From Chloroflexota bacterium (GTDB lineage Bacteria > Chloroflexota > Dehalococcoidia > GIF9 > UBA5629), in the NCBI GenBank assembly GCA_016875975.1, contig VGOF01000098.1, forward strand, positions 1 through 5,820: a DNA stretch of 5,820 bases, given 5' to 3'. Each line of letters opens with the position of its first letter. Position 1 is the stretch's first letter. The position numbers and the translations under genes were made by a program. Shown here one piece after another: positions 1 through 5,066 of the stretch. A model generated the notes under the pieces. The model saw only the letters and a program-made list of their open reading frames with translations, did no database searches and was not told the DNA's origin.

Positions 1-518
1 TCAGTTTGAGCAAAAATTAGTGCCCAATGTGCTAAGCCTCCGTTGGAGATCCACATTTTGTTGCCATTGAGCACCCATTTACCATCTTTGGAAACGGCTG
101 ATGTCTCCATGCTGCTGGCATCGCTTCCAACATTGGGCTCTGTTAGGCCAAAGCAGCCTAATAGTTCACCTTTAGTGGTTAGAGGCAAGAATTTTCTTTT
201 TTGTTCTTCGCTGGCATAGTTAAGGAGTGGAAACTGAAAGAGTGAGACTTGGACCGCCATGGTTGTGAATACGGAGGCTGAACCTCGAGCTATCTCCTCG
301 CAGATTAGACAGTAGGAGATAAAATCCGCACCAAGTCCGCCATACTCTTGTGGTATTGGCGCGCCTAGCAGGCCGAGTGCACTGAGCTTCTCTGTGATAT
401 CGGGGCGATATCTCTCATTTTGGTCATCTTCCGCTGCTGTGGGTATGATTTCCCTTTCAGCAAACTCTCGAGCCATGTTGCGGAACATCGTTTGCTCATC
501 GTTGAACTCAAAATCCAT
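1..518 (-). CDS. Acyl-CoA dehydrogenase, N-terminal part (cut by the left window edge)
   Basis: The 172 visible codons start at the ATG at 518, which has a strong Shine-Dalgarno AGGAGG (525-530) at the usual distance. The protein opens MDFEFNDEQTMFRNMAREFA, the usual N-terminal helical domain of acyl-CoA dehydrogenases. GLLGAPIPQEYGGLGAD (about residues 49-65) is the family's substrate-side loop region. CFGLTEPNVGSDASS (122-136) matches the family signature that contacts FAD and substrate, and NGNKMWISNGG (151-161) begins the middle beta domain. Enzymes of this family oxidise acyl-CoA to trans-2-enoyl-CoA and pass electrons to ETF in the cytoplasm. The C-terminal domain with the catalytic Glu lies outside the window, so chain-length specificity cannot be told. 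The gene has its own promoter and leader and is not evidently co-transcribed with its upstream neighbour. Family is sure; substrate is unknown. Confidence 0.95.
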   Translation of the reverse strand, partial: MDFEFNDEQTMFRNMAREFAEREIIPTAAEDDQNERYRPDITEKLSALGLLGAPIPQEYGGLGADFISYCLICEEIARGSASVFTTMAVQVSLFQFPLLNYASEEQKRKFLPLTTKGELLGCFGLTEPNVGSDASSMETSAVSKDGKWVLNGNKMWISNGGLAHWALIFAQT

Positions 519-555
519 ATAAATCCTCCTGTTTTTTATTTTGTTGAGCAAAATT

Positions 556-592
556 AAGGTACAGCCTTGTTTTGGCTACCTTCTGTTAAGGT
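556..592 (-). promoter_or_regulatory. Competing hairpins in the acyl-CoA dehydrogenase leader (possible attenuator)
   Basis: In the minus-strand RNA the order is ACCUU (592-588), AAGGU (582-578), ACCUU (560-556). The middle element can pair with either neighbour. Pairing upstream gives a 5-bp hairpin with a 5-nt loop. Pairing downstream gives a 9-bp stem, AAGGUAGCC with GGC-UGU-ACCUU minus a 2-nt bulge, closed over AAAACAA and followed by AAUUUUGC. The two folds exclude each other, as in attenuators, but the U stretch is short and no ligand motif is recognised. This is inference from base pairing only. Confidence 0.3.
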
Positions 593-607
593 GACACTTT
601 GGCCAAC

Positions 608-620
608 GTCAACAGTTGAC
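608..620. promoter_or_regulatory. 13-bp palindrome at the predicted start site of the acyl-CoA dehydrogenase (possible operator)
   Basis: GTCAACAGTTGAC is a perfect inverted repeat around a single central A. It lies directly downstream of the -10 box (621-626) of the leftward promoter and so covers the predicted transcription start near 614. A further TTGTCAA half-site (643-649) overlaps the -35 box. A repressor dimer bound here would block initiation. The regulator cannot be named: the sequence does not match a fatty-acid regulator site that I can identify with confidence. Confidence 0.4.
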
Positions 621-649
621 AATTTAATCTGCTTGGAAAGTTTTGTCAA
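621..649 (-). promoter_or_regulatory. Sigma70-type promoter for the acyl-CoA dehydrogenase
   Basis: On the minus strand there is a perfect -35 TTGACA (649-644), a 17-bp spacer and a -10 TAAATT (626-621; 4 of 6 matches to TATAAT). The predicted start is near 614, giving a leader of about 95 nt before the ATG at 518. The rest of the gene-free stretch 519-766 holds the leader hairpins, the palindrome and a 3' hairpin of the ABM gene; no further gene is seen. Confidence 0.6.
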
Positions 650-722
650 GGTCAGAGTGCTTGGAGATGCGATAATAATGGGAATAGTGTGATTCCGGTG
701 CGAATCTTTATAAGAGAGCAGC

Positions 723-742
723 GAGCAGGCTATAGCCTGCCC
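723..742 (-). terminator. Hairpin after the ABM-superfamily gene, possible weak terminator
   Basis: Minus-strand RNA can form GGGCAGGC (742-735), loop UAUA, GCCUGCUC (730-723): eight pairs, one of them G-U. It starts 24 nt after the stop codon of the gene at 767-1090. No proper U-run follows (CGCUGCUCUCUUAUAAA), so it may serve as a 3'-end stabiliser or an inefficient terminator. The core GCAGGCTATAGCCTGC (725-740) is a perfect 16-bp palindrome and could also be a protein site. Confidence 0.35.
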
Positions 743-766
743 ATTGCCCTCTGGTTCTTGCCAACC

Positions 767-1090
767 TTATTTGTCGACCACGTGTGCTGACATGGTGACT
801 CCACGCCTGGAAAAGCCGAAGACCGCCGCTTTCTCAGGAGAGGTTAGAAAAGGTGCAATTCTCTGCGATATCTCGTGTCGCTCTGGCGAGTTCTCCCATG
901 CCTTCCAAGAGTCGATGTCAACCCAGGTGCTGATGACTAGCCATAACGAGGGGTCGTCTATAGAGTGCAATGTTTCACCTGAGATATATCCATGATGCTG
1001 GGTAGCCTTTGTTCTGAGTTCCATCAGCAACTGTTCCATTTCTGTGCATCTATCTGGATAGCAACGTCTTTCGATGATGACTCTTATCAT
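767..1090 (-). CDS. Small ABM-superfamily (antibiotic biosynthesis monooxygenase-like) protein
   Basis: The 107-residue protein has the length and pattern of a single dimeric alpha-beta barrel (ferredoxin-like) domain. It shows an opening strand MIRVIIERRC (1-10), a helix around EMEQLLMELRTKA (17-29), then GYISGETL (34-41) and DDPSLWLVISTWVDIDSWKAW (45-65), the typical 'strand, short hydrophilic loop, W-x-s/d helix' of ABM proteins. NSPERHEISQRIAPFLTSPEKAAVFG (67-92) forms the last helix and strand. Members include small monooxygenases, haem-degrading enzymes and many of unknown substrate; no residue here allows a choice. AAGGAGGTAG precedes the ATG at 1090. The gene sits 45 bp behind the GAF gene on the same strand and is probably its operon partner. 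Family is likely, activity unknown. Confidence 0.85.
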   Translation of the reverse strand: MIRVIIERRCYPDRCTEMEQLLMELRTKATQHHGYISGETLHSIDDPSLWLVISTWVDIDSWKAWENSPERHEISQRIAPFLTSPEKAAVFGFSRRGVTMSAHVVDK

Positions 1091-1135
1091 TTTGTCTACC
1101 TCCTTGCCTCTTACGCGGCATGTTTTTCTGTCTGG

Positions 1136-1741
1136 CTATTCAGGTACGGGCAATACGGGTTCTTCCATCATCCATTCGGAGCCCATAGCAGCTCGCCATT
1201 CCGCAACATCTTGCCGTAGTTCCTCATAATCTTTCTTGGCTGCGGCGTAGAGTCTGGCATTCTCCAGGGCAATAGCACCGAGGTTGGCTACTGCCCCCAC
1301 GAAGTAAATATCGGAATCAGCAAAGTGCCGTGGCTCTGCCGTATATACTCGTATGACCCCTATAATTTCTCCTCTTAGCATAACTGGAACGCTAAGTATA
1401 GAGGCGATTCCTTCCTCTTTGGCTTGCTTTCTGTATTGGATCCTGTCGTCTTCTGTTGCATTGACGACTGAGACAGGGTGGCCCCATAGTGCTTCGGCGA
1501 TGCTCCGGTCTGTTGATACCGGGCCTTTGCGGATGTATCGGTTGCTTAGGCCATATGCGGCAGTATGCAGCAGCAGTTTTCTATCTGGGGTAGTGAGCAT
1601 CAGGGAGCAGCCTTTGGCATCCATAGTTTTGGCCACGTGTTCTACTATGCTGTTGAGAACGTCATCGGGCGTGCCTGCGGAATTTAGTGCAGCGGCGATC
1701 TCGTAGAGGCTGTGGTAGTACTTCTCCTCTTGCCCAACCAT
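1136..1741 (-). CDS. Stand-alone GAF-domain protein
   Basis: The protein has 201 residues and is nearly all one GAF domain (about 8-165): YHSLYEIAAALNSAGTPDDVLNSIVEHVAKTM (first helices), GCSLMLTT (44-51, first sheet strand), AAYGLSNRYIRKG (61-73), DDRIQYRKQAKEEGIASILSVPV (98-120), and GEIIGVIRVYT (124-134), then the closing helix FVGAVANLGAIALENARLY (147-165). After a short helical stretch (166-188) the tail MMEEPVLPVPE is acidic and proline-rich. There is no kinase, GGDEF, PAS or DNA-binding domain and no membrane segment, so it is a cytoplasmic ligand or redox sensor that must act through a partner. No cysteine pair or haem ligand stands out. GAGGAGGTGAG lies just upstream of the ATG at 1741. 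A strong promoter and a structured leader precede it, and an ABM gene follows. The partner is not known. Confidence 0.9.
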   Translation of the reverse strand: MVGQEEKYYHSLYEIAAALNSAGTPDDVLNSIVEHVAKTMDAKGCSLMLTTPDRKLLLHTAAYGLSNRYIRKGPVSTDRSIAEALWGHPVSVVNATEDDRIQYRKQAKEEGIASILSVPVMLRGEIIGVIRVYTAEPRHFADSDIYFVGAVANLGAIALENARLYAAAKKDYEELRQDVAEWRAAMGSEWMMEEPVLPVPE

Positions 1742-1780
1742 TTTCTCACCTCCTCGTCCTGGGCTTTGGTATATAAAACG

Positions 1781-1904
1781 TTGAAGCGCCCCGAGTAACC
1801 TTACCTTTCCCGGTAACTATCCCCATATCCCCTGTAAACTTTCACCTCAGGGGCTTTCTGTCCCTACCTCCCCGGTTTTAGCTCGACTACTTGGGACGCT
1901 TCAA
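1781..1904 (-). ncRNA. Structured 5' leader of the GAF-ABM unit (candidate cis-regulatory RNA)
   Basis: The minus-strand transcript can close a 12-bp stem between UUGAAGCGUCCC (1904-1893) and GGGGCGCUUCAA (1792-1781). One pair is G-U, which would be an A-C mismatch on the other strand, so the fold favours the minus RNA. Inside are CCCCUG (1853-1848) with CAGGGG (1834-1829), and UUACC (1816-1812) with GGUAA (1805-1801). The outer stem is followed by CGUUUUAUAU (1780-1771), as in a terminator or attenuator. The predicted transcription start (about 1902) falls at the foot of the stem. A short stretch, GGGACAGAAAGCC (1865-1853), recalls part of c-di-GMP-I riboswitches, but the rest of that consensus is missing, so no class is assigned. 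The rest of 1742-1994 holds the ribosome binding site, the promoter and no gene. Confidence 0.45.
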
Positions 1905-1908
1905 TTAA

Positions 1909-1937
1909 ACTCTATCACGGCTACATCGATTTGTCAA
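1909..1937 (-). promoter_or_regulatory. Sigma70-type promoter for the GAF-ABM unit
   Basis: On the minus strand there is a perfect -35 TTGACA (1937-1932), a 17-bp spacer and a -10 TAGAGT (1914-1909; 4 of 6). The -35 lies in an 11-bp palindrome ATTTGTCAAAT (1929-1939), and GTTTCAAAC (1954-1962) is a second short palindrome just upstream; either might be a regulator site, though both are short enough to be chance. The predicted start is near 1902, giving a leader of about 160 nt. Confidence 0.6.
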
Positions 1938-1994
1938 ATTTGCCACGAACGCGGTTTCAAACTCGGCGGTTGCTTACTTCCGTTATTGTCGCCT

Positions 1995-2907
1995 TCATAA
2001 GTAGTCCGGGAAGAGCCGTGGCTGTGCCCTGATGAGCCTGTCCATGTCCTGGGCATTCCTGACCCCGAAGTTGGCATAGCAGTTGTTAAATAGGATGTGG
2101 AGTTGCTTGACCTCCGTTGCAATTCTGGATAGTCTGGGCAACCATTCCATCAGTTCTTCATCGCTGTAGAGATATTTGAAGCGTTCGGCTACTGTGATAC
2201 CCTTCTTGTCCCAGGTCTCCTTGTTTCTGCCATGGAGCCGGAGGACACTGATATCTGATGTGACTTCAGCGATGGGTGGCACAGAGGAACTGAAACCCTG
2301 CGGCTCGTCAACGCAAACGTAGATTAAGTCATTGCGTCTCAGAAATTGAAATGTTTGCTGCCTGTTTTTTTTCGTTGAGCCAGGCGTTATTACGGAACTC
2401 GACAGCCAGTCTGTAGTGCGGCAAGTTGCTCTTGCATTCCAATAGGTGTTCTTTAATGGTATTTCCTGGGGTGAGCCATGGTGGGAGTTGAAAAAGCACA
2501 ACACCTAGCTTGCCGGTGCTGTCTAAGGGCAGCAGCGCATCGCGAAATTTCTCCCATAGCAGGCCTCTCATTTCTATTGATAAATCACGGTAGTACAAAT
2601 TATTTGTGTTGGGTGGTAAAAGCGGGCGCAGCTCTTTTGGTAGTGATGTAAGTTTGGTGGGATGTTGAGTGAATAAGCTAAAAGCTTTGATATTGAAAGT
2701 GAAGCGGAGTGGCGTGTGTTTAGCCCAGGACGTGGCTATCTGCTCAGATGGTATTGCGTAATAGGTGCTATCGATTTCTACTAAAGGAAAATGCTTTGCG
2801 TAGTATCGCAGGCGTTTCTCTGCGGTACTGGCCTCAGTGGGGTAGAAATCTGTGGCTAGCAGCGTTGGGTCGGTCCACGAACAGGTACCGGTGAGTATCT
2901 GCCCCAT
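1995..2907 (-). pseudogene. DUF72 (COG1801) family protein, reading frame broken at an A8 run
   Basis: The N-terminal part reads from ATG 2907 (or GTG 2910) to the A-run at 2372-2365; the rest continues in another frame to the stop at 1995. Joined, they give about 304 residues with DUF72 hallmarks in order: GTCSWTDPTLLATDFYP near the start, VEIDSTYYAIPS, FQLPPWL, AVEFRNNAWL, then after the shift IYVCVDEP, SVLRLHGRN and HILFNNCYANFGVRNA. Removing one A (eight to seven) restores the frame; without it translation stops at 2329 after 193 residues. DUF72 proteins have a TIM-barrel-like fold and no settled biochemical role. The start overlaps the dUTPase stop as TGATG, so translation is probably coupled, and no strong ribosome site of its own is seen. 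It may be a true pseudogene, a homopolymer sequencing error, or rescued by transcriptional slippage. Family assignment is firm. Confidence 0.85.
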
Positions 2908-3422
2908 CACATGTTCTCTTTTTGGAATATGCCTTTGTAGCCTTCAGACACCTCGCTGCTCAGGCGGAAAAAGACAAGCTGCACTACCCGCGCATTCTTG
3001 AATAGGCGAAATCCACGTGGATTGTAAACCACCATGAGAGATTGTGCTCTGCCGGAATAACCTGCATCCCATACTGCGGTATGTACATTCACCCCGCAGC
3101 GAAGCAAGCTAGACCTTGGGAAAGCAAGTGCCATTATGTCTTTGGGTAGATTGACTATTTCATTGTACGTAATGAGATAACAACCTGCGAGGAGGTCTGT
3201 GCCACCCATACCATCGAAAACAAGTGGTGAGGTAGCTGACAGGACGCGTGTTTGATTTTGCTGTCCTATGGTTCCAGGCGAGGCAAGCAAGGCTATATCT
3301 CTGACGGTTAGGTCTACCCCATTAGGCTGGATTTGCTGTTCTTGGCTTTGCAGACCTTCTATGAGAGGAGGTGTTTGTCTAAGGAGTCTGATTATATCTT
3401 CCTTTGATAGAACTGTGGTCAT
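2907..3422 (-). CDS. dut: dUTPase of the archaeal type (dUTPase / dCTP deaminase superfamily)
   Basis: The 171-residue protein follows the dUTPase motif order: PNGVDLTV (33-40; motif 1), FPRSSLLRCG (101-110; motif 2), HTAVWDAGYSG (114-124; motif 3 with Asp119, the likely water-activating residue), NARVVQLVFF (143-152; motif 4), and a C-terminal GYKGIFQKEN (161-170) in the place of the mobile motif 5. dUTPase hydrolyses dUTP to dUMP and pyrophosphate in the cytoplasm, usually as a trimer, keeping uracil out of DNA and feeding thymidylate synthesis. The related dCTP deaminases carry a catalytic Glu in a 'LEFYN' strand; here the aligned segment is MVVYN (130-134), so deamination is unlikely. Automatic pipelines may still name it dcd. 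The ATG at 3422 has GAGGG upstream. It is the second gene of the degV operon, 46 bp after degV. Confidence 0.78.
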   Translation of the reverse strand: MTTVLSKEDIIRLLRQTPPLIEGLQSQEQQIQPNGVDLTVRDIALLASPGTIGQQNQTRVLSATSPLVFDGMGGTDLLAGCYLITYNEIVNLPKDIMALAFPRSSLLRCGVNVHTAVWDAGYSGRAQSLMVVYNPRGFRLFKNARVVQLVFFRLSSEVSEGYKGIFQKENM

Positions 3423-3468
3423 TTATTCCCTCGGCCCATTATTTTGGTGGGGTTTGTGGTGGGGGAGG

Positions 3469-4311
3469 TTACGTTGCCTCTTGTACAATAGCAGCTATAG
3501 CACCTGGGCCACCGTGCACACCTAAGGCAGGGCCGAGCCTGGATATGAGTGGCATTATGTTGGGGAAAACAGAGCGAGCGAAATCGGCCAAGGACCGTGC
3601 TTCATCGGCTGTAGTGCTGTGTACTATTGCTATGTTTTCTGCTTGACGTTTGGATTGCAGGAACTCGCGGAGGCGGGAGAGCCCTTTACAGCGGCTGCGG
3701 GCCATGCCAACAGGAACAACCTCGCCGTCACGTAAGGCAATCAAAGGTTTTACGTTTAGGAACGATTCTACGGCTGACACTGCTTTGCCTAACCGCCCGC
3801 CTTTAACTGCGTATTTGAAAGTGTCCAGAAGTGCTAATGCATGCAGTCGATCAATGGTATCATATGTTTTTTTGACTATCTGGCGGAGAGTGTATCCATT
3901 GTGGGCCGCTTGAGCCGCAGCCATAACAACAAGCCCTTGCCACATGGTCACTCCTTTAGAGTCGATAACCTCGATTTGGCATCCTTTCTTTTCCACCATC
4001 TCCTTTCCGGCTAATGCTGAATCGTACATGGCACTGTGCTTACTGGTGACGTGGATAGAGACTATCTCATGGGTTTCTTGGGCTGCTTGCTCATATACCT
4101 TGGCGAACTCTCCGGGTGACGGTGCTGCTGTAGACGGATGAACCGGGCTGGTCAGCAGTTTGTCGTAGAACTCGTCGCAGCTCATATCAACCCCATCGCG
4201 AAATGATTTGTCACCAAAATGAACATAGGCAGGCACAACTATGATGCCTAGTCGTTTGGCTTCGTCTTGAGTTATATCTGAGCAGCTATCAGTGATAATC
4301 CTGGCTGTCAT
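3469..4311 (-). CDS. DegV family fatty-acid-binding protein
   Basis: The protein has 280 residues, the usual DegV length. Family marks in order are ITDSCSDIT (6-14), VVPAYVHFGDKSFRDGVDMS (25-44), HPSTAAPSPGEF (58-69), SIHVTSKHSAMYDSA (85-99), VIDSKGVTMWQGLVV (115-129), ALLDTFKYAVKGGRLGKA (160-177), and near the end LGPALGVHGGPGAIA (259-273). DegV proteins bind a long-chain fatty acid between two domains; some act like FakB subunits that present it to a FakA kinase for acyl-phosphate formation, but no FakA is in the window. The usual SGTY at the carboxylate end reads SAMY here (93-96), so Ser93 is kept. GGAGG lies upstream of the ATG at 4311. It is the first gene of a leftward operon with a good promoter. 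Family is sure; the role is open. Confidence 0.95.
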   Translation of the reverse strand: MTARIITDSCSDITQDEAKRLGIIVVPAYVHFGDKSFRDGVDMSCDEFYDKLLTSPVHPSTAAPSPGEFAKVYEQAAQETHEIVSIHVTSKHSAMYDSALAGKEMVEKKGCQIEVIDSKGVTMWQGLVVMAAAQAAHNGYTLRQIVKKTYDTIDRLHALALLDTFKYAVKGGRLGKAVSAVESFLNVKPLIALRDGEVVPVGMARSRCKGLSRLREFLQSKRQAENIAIVHSTTADEARSLADFARSVFPNIMPLISRLGPALGVHGGPGAIAAIVQEAT

Positions 4312-4359
4312 AAGCTAGGTCCTCCGTTGAGATTTGAGGGCTAGTTGATGTGGGATTAG

Positions 4360-4388
4360 AGTATACTATCACCTTGCCGTAGTGTAAA
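4360..4388 (-). promoter_or_regulatory. Promoter of the degV-dut-DUF72 operon
   Basis: On the minus strand there is a -35 TTTACA (4388-4383; 5 of 6), a 17-bp spacer and a -10 TATACT (4365-4360; 5 of 6). The -10 overlaps an 8-bp palindrome AGTATACT (4360-4367). Predicted start is near 4353, about 42 nt before the degV ATG. This is one of the strongest promoter matches in the window. Confidence 0.65.
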
Positions 4389-4395
4389 GCATGGC

Positions 4396-4424
4396 TTGAA
4401 GTATGGAGTGCGAGGGGCTAAAAT
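4396..4424 (+). promoter_or_regulatory. Promoter of the zinc-ribbon gene, divergent from the degV promoter
   Basis: On the plus strand there is a -35 TTGAAG (4396-4401; 4 of 6), a 17-bp spacer and a -10 TAAAAT (4419-4424; 5 of 6). Predicted start is near 4431, with a leader of about 55 nt. The gap between its -35 and that of degV is only 7 bp (4389-4395). The rest of the gene-free 4312-4486 shows no other feature. Confidence 0.5.
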
Positions 4425-4486
4425 GGCACAGATAAAGAGGTTATGATGTGGAGTTGGCGTATTGTGGAGTAGTTTTGGTGTAATTT

Positions 4487-4993
4487 ATGGACGTCAGTGA
4501 AGCACAGCATATTTTCCAGTGTCCTAGATGTGGCGCGCAGAATGTTGTTGGTCAGGTGGCATGCCAGTCTTGTCAGCAAAGATTCCAATATAATTGTCCT
4601 TACTGTGGCCATGTCGTCGATCCAACGCTAGTGAATTGCGCTAGCTGTCGTGGGCCACTCAACTGGCCGACTCCTCAGAGAGTGAAGGCTTTTCCGAAAC
4701 AAAGGAGGGTGCATACTTACGAGGAGCCTGGCGAGCTTGATGAAGAGCACCCAAAGCAACAGAAGAAGAGAGACCCCTGGCTTATGGGTTGTGTTGCCTT
4801 GATAATTCTAGTAGTCATCGCTGGGATAGCAATCTGGGTTCTTGATATGCTATCCTCGCAAAGGGCACCGTCTTCAATGCTTGTTCCCCACCCAGCGTCT
4901 GATAACCAGATTGGCAGCAAGGTTGGTGAGTCTTTTTGTCTGGAAGGAGCTAGGCTATTGAGAGAGCCCTCGTTTTATGATGGCACCATCTGA
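4487..4993 (+). CDS. Double zinc-ribbon protein with a single membrane segment
   Basis: The 168-residue protein carries two zinc-ribbon units of CxxC pairs: CPRC (12-15) with CQSC (26-29), and CPYC (37-40) with CASC (51-54). A charged, hydrophilic linker (about 62-96) follows, then one membrane helix LMGCVALIILVVIAGIAIWVLDML (99-122). The last 46 residues have no recognised domain. With KKRD before the helix, the ribbons should face the cytoplasm and the tail the outside. Zinc ribbons of this kind bind proteins or nucleic acid; no catalytic residues are seen, so the function is unknown. Only a weak ribosome site (GGTG) precedes the ATG at 4487, chosen because the first ribbon starts right after it. 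It heads the rightward group and lies 73 bp before the phosphoesterase gene. Confidence 0.85.
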   Translation: MDVSEAQHIFQCPRCGAQNVVGQVACQSCQQRFQYNCPYCGHVVDPTLVNCASCRGPLNWPTPQRVKAFPKQRRVHTYEEPGELDEEHPKQQKKRDPWLMGCVALIILVVIAGIAIWVLDMLSSQRAPSSMLVPHPASDNQIGSKVGESFCLEGARLLREPSFYDGTI

Positions 4994-5030
4994 ACCTGGT
5001 GGTTTGCTGTGTTGTGCAGGCGTTCCTAGT

Positions 5031-5060
5031 TTGTGTGGTTTGGTGCCATGATTGTAGAAT
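5031..5060 (+). promoter_or_regulatory. Possible promoter for a leaderless phosphoesterase transcript
   Basis: TAGAAT (5055-5060; 5 of 6 to TATAAT) lies 18 bp after TTGTGT (5031-5036), a poor -35. A start seven bases after the -10 would fall on the A of the ATG at 5067. No ribosome binding site is seen before that ATG, which fits a leaderless message but does not prove it. Confidence 0.3.
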
Positions 5061-5066
5061 ACTGGA

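Noticed and set aside
668..745. Cobalamin-riboswitch-like words on the plus strand (GGGAATAGTGTGATTCC and AGCAGGCTATAGCCTGCC)
   Set aside because: The words resemble parts of the B12 core and B12 box, but the connecting helices and the CCGCnACTG element are absent, and no plus-strand gene follows; the nearest genes read the other way.
744..1219. Plus-strand open frames 744-995 and 992-1219
   Set aside because: They lie antisense to the ABM and GAF genes, lack ribosome sites and show no domain pattern.
1353..1706. 117-codon plus-strand open frame
   Set aside because: It is fully antisense to the well-supported GAF gene and its composition is that of a mirror frame.
1853..1870. c-di-GMP-I riboswitch at GGGACAGAAAGCC in the GAF leader
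   Set aside because: The upstream GGCAAACC-hairpin with a GNRA loop has no room here, and the 3' element does not fit well, so I kept the leader as unclassified.
1938..1994. Terminator of the degV-dut-DUF72 operon
   Set aside because: Between the DUF72 stop and the GAF promoter I see no GC-rich hairpin followed by a U-run; read-through or another mode of termination is possible.
1934..2122. 62-codon minus-strand open frame past the DUF72 stop
   Set aside because: It overlaps the conserved DUF72 C-terminus in another frame and has no ribosome site or family pattern.
3268..4141. Several plus-strand open frames (3268-3525, 3404-3646, 3650-3913, 3944-4141)
   Set aside because: All are antisense to dUTPase and DegV, which have full motif support.
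4984..5001. CACCA/TGGTG hairpin across the zinc-ribbon stop codon as a terminator
   Set aside because: Only five pairs and no T-run after it; it is too weak to call.
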